Assembly: GCA_016271365.2 (NCBI GenBank)
Contig: CM028136.1
Coordinates: 468,532,001-468,596,000, forward strand
Length of the DNA stretch: 64,000 nt
Direction of reading: 5' to 3'
From: Neoceratodus forsteri
Lineage: Eukaryota; Chordata; Ceratodontiformes; Ceratodontidae
Below the pieces are notes generated by a model, which worked only from the letters and a program-made list of their open reading frames with translations, made no database searches and was not told the origin of the DNA. Positions 22,990-34,139 of this stretch are shown here, piece by piece. Both the position numbers and the translations under genes were made by a program. Every line of letters begins with the position of its first letter. The stretch's first letter is position 1.

Positions 22990-23570
22990 CCTTCATGTGA
23001 GGGCCGCAAGTGGGAGGACTGCTTGGAAGTGGCAACTGATATGGGAGTCAGTGGGCTTACAGAGCTACACCCCTGGATTGTTTGTCTACCTGATAGTTGG
23101 AAAAGTCAACAAGGAACTGGAAACAAGGGCCTGTGGCAAGCTGGTGTGGCGTGGAAGTTCTCTGTGGAGAGAAGGGGGCAGCTAAACAACTGAACCCTCT
23201 CACCCTCAACAGCTCCAGTGACAATCTGAGCTAATGGGGAACAATCCCAGACAAAAGGTTTGAATGTTGGTGGGCTGGACTGTTCATTTACCAGATTGGC
23301 AGAAAAGTCAACAAAGGACTGGAAACAAAGGGCAGCAGCAAGTTGTCATGGCATGGAAGTCATTGGTGGAGGGAAGGAGCGCAACTTAGCAACTGAATCC
23401 TCTCACCCTCAACAGCTATGGCAGTGATCTGAGTTGTTGGAGAATAGGAGCCCAGACATAAGGTTTGAACTTCGGCTGGCTCACACAGCTCTGCCCCCTG
23501 GATCGTCTAAACCCCTGATTGGCAGGAAAATCAGCGAGGGACTAGAAACAATAGGCATATTCAAAATAAA
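22990..23570 (+). repeat. Tandem about 200-220-bp monomers, likely L1 5'UTR
   Basis: The phrase AAAAGTCAACAAGGAACTGG, then AAACAAGGG, then TGGCRTGGAAGT, then CTCTCACCCTCAACAGCT is repeated. Copies start near 23,095 and 23,295, and a partial third near 23,518. The array lies just upstream of, and in the same direction as, the L1 ORF1 remnant. Monomeric 5'UTR promoters of this layout are known from mouse L1, so a promoter role is inferred by analogy. Confidence 0.6.
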
Positions 23571-23889
23571 AATGAACAATCAACATGTAATCAGCATATA
23601 ATTACTGGTCAGGTATTTTTCCATAACAAATAGCTATGTGGGGGGGTCACTTGATGCAGTCCACTGAGTAGCAGCTCCTGCACCATGCTTCTTCTCTATC
23701 TACTTTTAATTATGTTAACTGCAGCTTACTGGAAGCCTTTTCATGTCTGTGCTGTTTATGAAAGCTGACAGATTTTCACTGGATTGTTAACAAGTGGTTT
23801 TCGGCTCACAATCATTAGTTTTAACTGCAGTGATGGATTTAGAAATGTGCCAGGTGCCTCCTCACCATATGCCACCATAGACAGCGGAT

Positions 23890-24700
23890 AACAATAGCAA
23901 ATGCTCTAAGGGCCAAGGCTCCACTCCCAGCAAGGCTGTTGCTGCCAGTCCAGCACCATCTCTCTTGACTGAAGAGAGACTACTGGCTGAATTTCAATCA
24001 TTTAAATCTGCAATACAGGAGCTCACCTTGGAACTCAAGTCCATATGGGCTGATCGTGGTGAAGCTGCTAAAAAGATATCGGATGTGGCGGCCCACAATA
24101 CTTCACTGAAGCATTGGCGTGACAGGGTAGAACCTAATCTCACCTCCCTCCAACACAAGCTTGTGAAGATGGAAGTCAAGTTGGAGGACCTGGAAGGCTG
24201 AAGTAGGAAGAACAACATTGTTAGCTATGGCCTTCCAGAAGAAGCAGAGGTAGTGCTACCCTTATTTTATTTGCCCAGAAGCAGTTGGCTAAGTTGGCAG
24301 GTCTGTCTCCCAACAATCCAGTGTGCATTGTTAAGAGGGCTTATAGATCTCTACACCCTAAACCACCAGAAGGCTCCGCTTCTCACCCATTTATCATGAA
24401 GCTGCTCAATTATCTGGACAAGCAGCATGTTTTGGACAAAACTAAGGAGCATTGAGAAATTCTGTGTGAAGGCTCCAGAATTCATCTCACTCAGGATTTG
24501 CCCATGGCAGCCCAGCAGAAGAGAGTGGTGCATCATCCACTTGTGATAAAACTGAAAGCGGCCGGAGTCCACTTTCATGTCTTTTATCCAGCCAGGTTAT
24601 TGGTTTACTATCAGGATTCTGGGCTCTCCTACGACTCAGCAGAACAAGCTGCTACCAAACTTAGGAGACTATTCCCAGACTTATATAAAGAAAAGTGAAA
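23890..24700 (+). pseudogene. L1 ORF1 remnant (coiled coil, RRM, CTD)
   Basis: ORF1p is the trimeric RNA-binding chaperone of L1. From 23,965 a Leu-rich heptad segment (FQSFKSAIQELTLELKSI to LVKMEVKLEDLEG) is the coiled coil. After a TGA at 24,199 the same frame reads SRKNNIVSYGLPEEAE, the RRNNI...GLPE start of the RRM. The C-terminal domain (about 24,340-24,697) includes IMKLLNYLDKQHVL, ILCEGSRIHLTQDL, then VFYPARLLVYY and AATKLRRLFPDLYKEK, where it stops. One or two frame changes and in-frame stops are present. Its orientation is opposite to the ORF2 remnant at 19.6-22.2 kb. Confidence 0.88.
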
Positions 24701-25587
24701 CCTGCTGTGTATAGTCTTACTTTCTCCAATGGACATCCTAGCTGCATCAGTGTGGGGTCCTATGCTTTGATCAACCATCCTGATTCGATACAAGATGGTT
24801 ATGTGAGCCTACTGCAGTTACCCTATGTGCGGTTCTTTTGTGACTGATCTTAATGTTCAGTTTTGATTTCTTTGACTTTGGCAATATCCTCCTTAATGTT
24901 TTGGTCTGCTGGTTGTACACTCCTCCACAAAGCTATAGCCAGCAGTGTTTGGTGTCTTCTTTTGATCTTTCTCTTCTATTGGTCTGGACTGGTTTCTTTT
25001 TTTGAATACAGGAGATTGTGTTTGAATAGGGATTGTGATTTGATCCTGGGCCACCTCCTGATTCCTCAGTCGCATGGGAAGGCCTCTGATCATAGTTGTT
25101 TGAACCTTCCACCTCCTCTACTATTGTACATTTAGTGCTCAGCTTTATATCACCCTCCACCTATCCACTATGGCATGCTGGTCTGATATGGGAACAGAGC
25201 TGGACTTTTGAACAATCGGACCTGGCAAGTGACTGTAATCCTCGTTCAAAGCAAGATCTCCATTACAGCTCTCCCCCATTCATTTCTGGCTCAGGATCAC
25301 ATCACGGCTTCTTGGCTTCTTGAACTGGTATATATGTCTTCCTCTGCATTTGCTTTGTTGCTGGATTCACTTATTTTGTTTGGTCCGGCTCCTAAGACTT
25401 ATTGCTTGTTTTCCTTCTGCCACCAGAAAAGCGCTTGTCGAAATGAAGACCTTGTTGTCAGCCTTATATTTATTTGTTGGTGTTATTTCTTCCGGGGCTA
25501 TAATCTACACTCAAGATGTCTTGTTGATTTTTCTTTCAGTACTGGTTGAGGACATCTGGGTGTTTATGGTTGTGGTCCAATGATTAC
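24701..25587 (+). other. Noncoding sequence downstream of L1 ORF1
   Basis: I looked for the start of an L1 endonuclease (FNVxGLN-type) and did not find it. Open frames here are short and hydrophobic (T-rich). It may be the ORF1-ORF2 spacer plus unrelated sequence. Confidence 0.4.
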
Positions 25588-25603
25588 TAATATGTGTGTG
25601 TGC

Positions 25604-25651
<48 letters not shown>

Positions 25652-25652
25652 T
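25588..25652. repeat. TG/TA dinucleotide microsatellite
   Basis: A (TG)n run passes directly into (TA)n. It abuts the left end of the MITE that follows. Confidence 0.95.
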
Positions 25653-26035
25653 ATACAAAAAACTTTGTTAATGCATCAGTTAGGGTTCTTCTGCAGTGAA
25701 AAAAGTGAGAATTCGATTTTAGGGTTCCAGCCCCCACCCCATCCCACCCCCACCAACAGTAATTGGGGTGTGCATTGGGGTCCTTGGCCTAACTCACCCC
25801 ATCCCATGTGTAAACAAGCTGAAGTGGTGCAGTGTAGGAGAATGGGGTGAGAGTTAGGCCAAGAACACCAACGCAGACACCCCAATGCCTGTTGGTGGGG
25901 GGGCGGGTTGGGTGGGGTGCAAGGGTGGGAACCCTAAAATCTAATTTCCTAATTTTTTTCAATGTAGAAGAACCCTAACTGATGCATTAAAGAAGTTTTT
26001 TGCATAGAATTTCCTTACTTTTTAAGAAAGAATAG
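25653..26035. mobile_element. Fold-back MITE (TTAATGCATCAGTTAGGGTT family), copy 1
   Basis: TTAATGCATCAGTTAGGGTT near 25,667 is mirrored by AACCCTAACTGATGCATTAA near 25,970. The arms continue inward with the same order of motifs (AAAGTGAGAA.TTC, AGGGTT, a C-rich patch, CACCCCAT), giving one hairpin of about 340 bp with its axis near 25,815. The outer part includes CAAAAAAC and GAATTTCCTTAC. There is no coding. A second complete copy lies at 62.57-62.95 kb and a 2-kb relative at 54.08-56.14 kb. Confidence 0.85.
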
Positions 26036-26109
26036 AAAAGTAGAAAGTTGCGCAAGTTGGTGGGAGGGGCCCCACGCTCCCACCAACTTGTAAGTGTCAG
26101 GCCACATTA

Positions 26110-27000
26110 TACACCCAATGACTAAAAACTACATTCACAACAGCAAGGCCAGCCACCAAACAAATGTTAATCTAGTAGAACAATAGAAAATGCTGTCCAC
26201 AAAATGCAAACTGTGCCACACAATATGTCCCACAAAAATATATTGTCTGACATGTAAACACCTCTATTAACATCTATAGGACATGCTGTCATCACCCTCC
26301 AAATTTCAGATAAAAAGACCAAACAGTGTCCAAGATATGACATATCAAAATTTGAAATTTTCATTTGTCAGAGTGGCACAGTTCCGCACCTGTTGACATT
26401 TAGCACACACAAAAACTTAAAACTACATCCATGACACTAAGGCTAGGTATCCTATCAATTTTAAGCCACCACCACAAGCAAAACACTGTCCGCAGACAGT
26501 AAACTGCACCACGCTATATCTGCACCACAAAAATATTTTCTGACACGAAAACACTGTAATTGTCATCCACATGATATGCTGTCAACACACTCCAAATTTC
26601 AAGTGAAAAGACCAAACCATGTCCGAGATATAATATTTTAATGTATGAGGTTTTCATTCATCAGACTGGCACAGTTCTGCACCTGTTGACATTTAACACA
26701 CACTACAACTGAAAACTACATCCATGACACTAAGGCTAGGTATCCTATCAATTTCAAGCCACCACAAGCAAAACACCATCCGCAACATGTAAAGTGCATC
26801 ACACAATATGTATGCAAAATACATTTTCTCTGACATATAATCACCATAATTCACATCTACAGGACATGCCTTAAACAACCTCCAAATTTCAAGTAAAAAG
26901 ACCAAACCATTTCCGAGATATTCAATATCAAAGATTACTAAAATTTCCGTATCTATTCCATTATAAAAAATCTGGCTATCTTGTCCTTCCCTCGCGATCA
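26110..27000 (+). repeat. Three tandem copies of an about 292-bp repeat
   Basis: The phrase CTCCAAATTTCA, then AAAAGACCAAAC, then TCCRAGATAT recurs with AAGACC at 26,315, 26,608 and 26,898, spacings of 293 and 290. Between them TCCATGACACTAAGGCTAGG recurs 293 bases apart. The same framework builds the 2.1-kb units at 56-62 kb. Confidence 0.85.
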
Positions 27001-29060
27001 AAGATGGCAATCAAAGAATCTCATGATCAAAGAACCACCCTGAGCTGAGAAAATTTATTTTTTAATCTGGCCATCTCGTCCTACCCTCATGATGCACGGT
27101 CATGATCAAAGAATATCACGATCAAAGAATTTGCAGGCTCACGATCAAAGAATTTGCAGGATCATGAACAAAGATTTAAAAACCTTATAAATCAAATAAT
27201 TGAAGGAATTGCAGTAAACCACCACCATGGTTCGACAGAACAAAGCCCCCTGAGTAAAAACCACCTTCATCTGACTTTCTACGACACCCCTGGGCTGATA
27301 AAATTAATTTTTTAACTGGGCCATCTCTTCCCTCACTCACAATGCACAATCGCGATCAAAGAATCTTACGATCAAAGAATTTGCAGGGTCACAATCAAAG
27401 AATTAAAATTCTTCAAATTCACAAAATATACAGAATCACAGTAAATCACCACCATGGTTCATCAGAACGAAGCCCCCTGAGTAAAATCCACCCTCATTTG
27501 ACTTCCTATGACACTCCTGGGCTTTGAAAATTGATGTTTTCATCTGGCCCTCTCATCCCTCGCTCGCAATGCATGATCGCGATCAAAGAATCTCACGGTC
27601 AAAGTATTTGCATCCTCGCGATCAAAGAAATTGCTCCCTCATGAATAAAGAGCGAGGTGTGAGATGGCCAGATGAAAAAATTTATTTTATCAGCCCAGGG
27701 GTGATGTAAGTGTTAAAAAGGTGGGTTTTACTCAGGGTCCTATTATGTATCTGCATGAGAAAATAATGGCACCTATCCTGGTAGTCTAATGGCCCCCATC
27801 AGAATAAAATATTAACATCCCTGGTGGTCTAGTGCCCCACCCCTGTATGTCTTCCATCCCTGGTAGTCTAGTGGCCCCCCTGAGCTGTATTGTATTATAT
27901 GATGAATACATTTTATATCCCTGGTAGTCTAGCTGCCCCCAGCATAATGAAATTGATAATGATTAATATTTTACCTGGTAGTCTAGTGGCTCCCCACCCC
28001 CACTCATCCATGGCAGCCACCCAGCACCCCCAATCTTCGCCAGCCAGTGACTGGCACAGCCCTCCTCTCACCTACACAGCCAGCCACTGACTGTTCAGAC
28101 ATGAGTGGTAATGCAAAGAGTCACTCAGAAATATTTTCAGAGCACCTCTTTGCATTACCACTCATAATGCAGACAGTTGGTGGCTGGCCATGGAGGTGAG
28201 AGGTGGGCTGTGCCAGTGGCCGGTTGGCGAAGGATGGGGGTTGCTAGGTGGGCTGCCATGGATGGGTGGGGGGCCACTAGACTACCAGGTATAATACTAA
28301 TCATTATCAATTTCATTATACCAGAGGGGGGCACTAGACTACCAGGGATATAAAAAATATTTATCTTGTAATACAATACAGCTCGGGGGGCACTAGACTA
28401 CCAGGGATGTGAAGACATACAGGGGTTGGGGGGCACTAGACTACCACGGCCCTACATAGGGTAATATATTTTATTTGGGGTCCACTAGACTACCAGGGAT
28501 GTAATATTTTATTCTGATGGGGGGGCACTAGACTACCAGGGATAGGTACCACATTATTTTTCTCATGCAGATGGGGCACAACGAAGCCCCCTGAGCAAAA
28601 CCCACCATAATGCAACACTATAGGGCACCCCTGGGCTATAAAAAACTATTTTTAAATCTGGCCATCTCGTCCCTCGCACGCGATGCATGATCACGATCAA
28701 AGATTCTTGTGATCAAAGAATTTGTCGGCTCACGATCAAAGATCATTAGCGAGCCACAAACAAAGAATTTAAAAGCTAATAACTCTATTTTTGGACCAAT
28801 TTGGATGGAACCAAAGCTATGGCTCGATAGATCGGGGTCCCCTGAGTAAAACCCATCAAAGTTTTACTTCAGAAGTGACCCCTGAGCCGAGATATTTGTG
28901 TTTGTGCAATCAGAAAACTGAAAACAAGATGGCGGACCTTGTGGTCAAAGAATTTTTGAAATTCCTCAGGATCAAAGATTCTTGAACCGCGAGGCTGCAA
29001 ATTCTTTGACCGCCAGGTGGGACGAGATGGCCAGAATCCCATTCTTTGATCGCAAGATAT
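27000..29060. repeat. Field of dispersed GATCAAAGAAT motifs
   Basis: The short phrase GATCAAAGAAT (often CACGATCAAAGAATTTGCAG) recurs many times. It alternates with longer phrases GAAGCCCCCTGAGTAAAACC, CCCCTGGGCT and CTGGCCATCTCGTCCCTC (near 27,250-27,340, 27,470-27,570, 28,580-28,690, and inverted near 27,640-27,745). The same motif appears once or twice in each 2.1-kb unit (for example near 57,970 and 59,910). No protein is plausible. Confidence 0.75.
27640..28690. repeat. Large inverted repeat (fold-back) centred near 28,130
   Basis: The arms are about 500 bp. CTGCATGAGAAAATAATG near 27,751 is mirrored by CATTATTTTTCTCATGCAG near 28,552. TGCAAAGAG, ACTCAGA and CTCTTTGCATTACCACTCAT form the centre. 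Each arm carries several copies of ATCCCTGGTAGTCTAGTGG or its complement, spaced about 40-90 bp. The symmetry continues beyond this core into the phrases CAGCCCAGGGGTG and CACCCCTGGGCT, so the duplicated block includes part of the GATCAAAGAAT field. Confidence 0.85.
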
Positions 29061-29440
29061 ACATATAAATTTTCCTATTGACTTATAATGGGAACTTAAA
29101 AGTGCCATAACTTTTGAATGCCTAAATAGTTTTTTCACCAAACAAAAAGTGGCATGTTCAGCCACCAAAGCTCTTTCAAATGAGCCATCTCGCAGAGCAG
29201 CATGCCACACAATGGCCATGCAGGACCACATTAAGAATGCCAAAAGGTGCCTCCAAAAATGGATAATTTTGCATTTTTCAGTGCTTTCGTACATGAAGAC
29301 CAGCACTCTGACAGAAACACAATTTGGCAAATCAAGAGATCTAGTGCATCCCAACATGTGTACTAAATTTCAAGCAAATCCATTGAACGGGTCCAAAGTT
29401 ATTAACATCAAAACTTTTGACTTTAGTATGTAACTGGCCG
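29040..29440 (+). repeat. Diverged copy of the distal part of the 2.1-kb unit
   Basis: TTGACTTATAATGGGAACTT, then CACCAAACAAAAAGTGGCAT, then GGCCATGCAGG, then ATGGATAATTTTGCATTTTT, then GGGTCCAAAGTTATTAAC occur in the same order as at 58,085-58,440, 60,010-60,365 and 62,155-62,510. This links the 26-29 kb and 56-62 kb blocks to one repeat family. Confidence 0.8.
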
Positions 29441-29444
29441 CTCA

Positions 29445-30545
29445 ACTCTAATTATGGTAGCACGTTAGTGCTACCATAGTTAGGGTTGAGTAGCCCTTTT
29501 AAAGTTAAAGGGTCAAACTTTGCACCTTAATAACTTTGTCACCATTGAACAGATTTGCCTGAAATTTGGTAGGCATCGTTGGGCATTGTAGAGCTTGAGA
29601 TCTGCCAACCTTCATATCAGTCAGATATACGACTGTAGAGTTATTAAGCAACAACAAAAAGTGCAATTACGCTTTTTTGTGAATTCATTGCTCTCACCTA
29701 CCGGTTGCACAGTTTGTGCGACCGGTCCAAAAACTTCAGGGAACATTCGGCTGGGGTCCCCAATGTGCCTTTTGAAGATTTCGTGAAAAAATATTGAACA
29801 GTTCAAATGTTATTCAAAAAACAAGTTCCCATTGTAAGTCAATGGGAAAAGTTAACAAAAAATTCGACACTTTCGCAAAAGCACTTTTTAGTGTCGCAAA
29901 TGGCCCTAGTAGTGTCGCAAATCTGCCATTTTGTTTTTAGTTACTGATCAGAAAATGGTTGGCATTTAAAATCAGGACCTCTAGGGACACAATTCTTTCT
30001 GTGTTCACCTAGTTGGGCCCTAAGGATGCTAGCCATGTCTTTATTTTGGGGTTAAACACCCAAGAAATATGTTTTTCAAATTTCTGGAAACAGTAGTGTC
30101 GCACGCACGACACTTTTGCAAATTTCTGTGAAAAGCATCGCAGTTTGTGAAAGTACTTTTTTAGACTTGGCCAAAATGACAGAAGTTCTTTGCCACCCTG
30201 CTGTGAAAGAACAGTTTGGTCTTTTGAGCTGAAATTTGGAGGGAAGGCAGCCAATATTTCACAAATGTGCCTTTTTGTGGTTTGCGGACAAAATATTACA
30301 TGGATGCCAAGTTACAGTACTCCGCATTTGGAGTTTTTTCCCATAGACTAACATGGTGGCGCATGTTGCACCTTTCTGGGCTCGTATCTCGAAAACGGTG
30401 CATGATACAGAAGTTTTATTGCAACAGCAAAAACCTAGCCAGGTAAATCATGGTTTTTGTGAAATTTAATTTTTTTTTCTATGTTGTGCTGTTGCTGAGA
30501 TATAAGCAATTTAGTCTTCCAACAGCTCATTTTCAGCTCTGAGGC
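29445..30545 (+). repeat. Interspersed repeat starting with a palindrome; inverted copy at 63.0-63.77 kb
   Basis: It starts with a palindrome, TTATGGTAGCAC against GTGCTACCATAG (29,453-29,482). It continues with CTTTGCACCTTAATAACTTTG, a GCGACCGGTCC block and GTGTCGCAAATGG/GTGTCGCACGCACGACAC phrases. The same segments, in reverse order and complement, occur at about 63,030-63,770. Fragments also occur near 41,205-41,320 and 44,870-45,000. There are no coding motifs. Confidence 0.7.
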
Positions 30546-30639
30546 CCATTATTATGCATACATTTTTTTCACACACTGTGTTTGTCTATGCTGCTGTTGG
30601 GACAAAACTGGCTGAACATTAACGTTGGTATTACTCCTA

Positions 30640-30930
30640 TGGTAACCACTTGTGTTTTTGTACCCGTTTGCGTCATTATTATCGTGTGCACCACCATGTG
30701 CGTTACACTTTGCGTTATCATTTGTGTATGTGCTTGCGTTTGTGTTTATGTTTCTGTTTACTTTGATGTTATGTCTGCTGTTAATGTTAGAATTTGTGGT
30801 TTCAATTGTCATTTTTTGACCGCGTACTTTATGTTTTACGTTTCTGTATGTGCTTGCATTTACTTTTGTGTTTCTCTTTCATTTGGCATTATTGTTGGTG
30901 TTACTGTGAGTATTTACATTTAGAGCTGCA
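30640..30930 (+). repeat. Degenerate GTTTRT-like hexamer minisatellite
   Basis: The sequence can be read as successive hexamers such as GTTTGT, GTTTAT, GTTTCT, GTTTAC and GTTATG with scattered changes. The six-base period explains a Cys/Val-rich open frame on one strand and an Asn-rich one on the other. Neither is a gene. Confidence 0.6.
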
Positions 30931-30964
30931 GTAACGTGAAAGTGTGTTTTATGGTTTGCGTTTT

Positions 30965-33830
30965 GAGGACACACAAGTTAGCACAGTTAGTACTTGGATG
31001 ACCTCTACCATGCAATGCCCCCCTTCCCCACAGTACAAGTAGTTTATGCTGAGTGGAGAATCACAGGAATAGTTATGCTATGGATATGAACTGTGCACTT
31101 CACTGCGTGTGACTGCACACAAGTGAGCACAGTTAGTACTTGATGTTCTTTCCGAGGTGATGGTCTCCTTATATAGAACAGGTTCTGCATCTTGAGTGGA
31201 GAGCCACAGGGAAAACAAAGATCATGGACATCAATGGTACAGCTCCCTGACTGCAGGTACACTTCACTTAGTACAGTTATGGCCTCAGTCACGCAATGGT
31301 CCCACCCATACTACAGAACAGGTACTGTATTCTGAGTGGAGAGACATAGCAAAATTGAGGCTGTGGACATCAATGGTATAGCTCCACAATTGGAAGTACA
31401 GTTGAGTTAGCACAGTTAGGAGTTGCATGGTGTCAGTCAGGCTATGCACCCCCAACTACTTAAACAAGTTACTGCATAGTGAGTGTAGAGCCATTGGAAA
31501 ATTAAGATTATGGTTATGAATGGTGCACCTCCCTCATTGAAGCTGTACACAACTTTGCACAGTTAACAATAGCACAGTCTCGATCTGGAATCCCCCGACC
31601 CCCAACTAGAGCAGGCACTGGATGAGCCATGGGAAAATTAAAATCATGGTTATGAATGGTGCACCTCCCTCATTGGAGCTATACGCAACTTTGCACAGTT
31701 AGCAGTAGCAGAGTCTCAACCTGGAATCCCCCTTCCCCCCCAACTAGAGCAGGCACTGGATTCTGAGTGGAGAACCACATAAAAACAAAACCCGTGGATA
31801 TCAATGGTACACCTCCCTGATTGCATGAACACTACTGTTAGCGCAGTTATGGCTTGTACACCCTCAGTCGTGCAATGCTCCCCTCCCACACTACAGATCA
31901 GGTACTGTATGCTGAGTGGAGCTATACAGCAAAACGGAGTCTGTGGACAGTAATGTTGTTTTTACTTAATTGGAAGTTCAGTTGAGTTAGCACAGTTGGA
32001 AGTTGCATGACTCAGACTGGGCGTGCACCCCACTTCTCACAGATGAGGTACTGCATAGTGAGTGTGGAGTCACATCACAAACAAACCCATGGACATCAAT
32101 GGTGCAACTCCCTGATTGCAGATGTACACAGCATTGCATAGTTAGGAGTTGTACAGTCTCAGCCAGGATTCCACCCCTCCACAATTAGGCCAGTAACTGC
32201 AGCCCTGAGTGGAGATCCACAGGACAACAAAGCCAATGGAAATCAATGGTTCACCTCTGTGATTGCAGGTACACTCCATCTAACACAGTCATGACTTGCA
32301 CAGACTCGTCCATGCAGTGCTCACCCCACACTACAGATCATGTACTGTGTCTTGAGTGGAGAGATACAACAAATACTGAGGGTGTGGGCATCTGTGGTGC
32401 AGCTATGCAACTGCTATCACACTCAGGTTAGCACAGTTATAAATTACATTAGTCAGTCCTGTAATGCCCCCAACCCCCTATGCAGTAGGTGATGCATACT
32501 GTGTGTGTTGCCACACCAGAAATAAGGTCATGAACTTCAATGGTGGAATTGCATGGTGTCAATCAGGCAATGCACGCCCCCACCCACTGAAACCAGTCAG
32601 TGCATACTGATTGTGGAGCCATGGTAAAAATAAGATCATGGTTATCAATGGCGCACCTCCCTTATTGGAGCTGTTCATAACTTTACAAATTTTGCAGTAG
32701 TACAGTCTCAATCTGGAATTTCCCCCCCAACAACTAGAGCAGGCACTGGATTCTGAGTGGAGATGCACATAAAAACAAAACCCATGGTTATCAACGGTGC
32801 ACCTCCCTGATTGCATGAACACTGCAGTTAGAGCAGTTATGGCTTGTGTGCCTTCAGTCATGCAATGCTCCCACACCACACAGATCAGGTACTGTATCCT
32901 GAGTGGACTAATACAGCAAAACAGAGTCTGTGAATGGCAATGGTGATTTTACTTAATTGGAAGATCAGTTGAGTTAGCACAGTTGGGAGTCGCATGACTC
33001 AGTCAGGCATTGCACCCACCTCTCATGGATGAGGTACTGCATAGTGAGTGTGGAGGCACAGCACAAACAAGCCCATGGGCATCAATGGCACACCTCTCTG
33101 ACTGCAGGTCTACACAGCTTTGCATAGTTAGGAGTTGTACAGTCTCAGCCAGGATTCCCCCACCTCCCCAACTAGGCCAGTTACTGCAACCCTGAGTGGA
33201 GTACTACTGGACTACTAAGCCCATGGAGATCAACAGTTTACCTGTGTGATTGCAGGTACACTCCATCTAACACAGTCATGACTTGCACAGACTCGTCCAC
33301 GCAATGCTCACCCCACACTGCAGACCAGGTACTGTGTCTTGAGTGGAGAGATACAACAAATACTGAAGGTGTGGATATCAATGGTACACCTACATAATTG
33401 CAAGTACACTAAGGTTAACACAGCTAGAAATTGCATGACTCAGTGATGTTATGCCCCCAACCCGCCATAGACTAGGTAATGCATAGTGAGTGTATTGCCA
33501 TGCCAGAAATAAGGGCATGAACATGAATGCTGCACGTCCCTGATTGTATCTGTATGCAACTTTTCACAGCTGGGGGTTGTACAGTCTCAGCTTGGGATCC
33601 CACCCCACTGCAGAGCCATAGTAAAATAAAAAATGTGGACATCAACGTTACACTGCCTGATTACAGGTATGGTCTAGTTAGAACAGTTATGACCTGCATG
33701 GCCTCAGCTGTAAAATGCTCCACCAACACCACTAATCAGGTACTGTTTCCTGACTGAACAGACACAGCAAAACTGATGTTGTGGATAAGAATGGTGCAAG
33801 TCTGTGCAGTGTCAGTACCTTTTGTGGTTA
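30965..33830 (+). repeat. Satellite of about 147-bp monomers with a seven-monomer higher-order repeat
   Basis: About 20 monomers share the order CTGAGTGGAGA, CACAGCAAAAC, GTGGACATCAATGGT, CTGATTGCAGGTACAC, TTAGCACAGTTATGACTTGCA, CTCAGTCATGCAATGC, CACACTACAGATCAGGTACTG. The CTGAGTGGAG landmark occurs near 31,048, 31,192, 31,330, 31,477, 31,617, 31,763, 31,911, 32,057, 32,204, 32,352, 32,499, 32,607, 32,752, 32,900, 33,043, 33,193, 33,340, 33,487, 33,603 and 33,752. Spacing is usually 144-148 bp, with a few shortened monomers. Specific variants recur about 990 bp apart (for example 31,763 with 32,752; 31,911 with 32,900), showing a seven-monomer higher-order unit. Confidence 0.9.
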
Positions 33831-34139
33831 ATATAGTCAGGTATTCAATTGTGGGTGAGAACCTTTGAGGGAAGAAAGGTTATTCATATTCTTTTGACAA
33901 CTTTATGATTTGATCACACTGACCTTGTTATTGTTAGCTGTGCTACGGTATGGTTTAGTCAATGGCCCCCACTACGCATACAGTAAAACTATTTCTCTCG
34001 TACTGATCTAAGGTACCATGTAGACAATGTCTCCTGCTGGCCGTTCGGCTAGTAAATGAACCTTGATCCACCCTTCCAGACAGTTACATGAAAAGCTTTT
34101 TGAGTTGGACTATAAAACTCAGTTTTATTATAAAATAAA

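Noticed and set aside
27000..29060. CRISPR-like pattern of short regularly spaced words
   Set aside because: Spacing is irregular, the context is eukaryotic and repetitive, and the intervening sequences are themselves repeats.
30552..30923. Cys/Val-rich open frame on + and Asn-rich open frame on -
   Set aside because: Both follow from the degenerate hexamer repeat; no protein motif and no codon structure.
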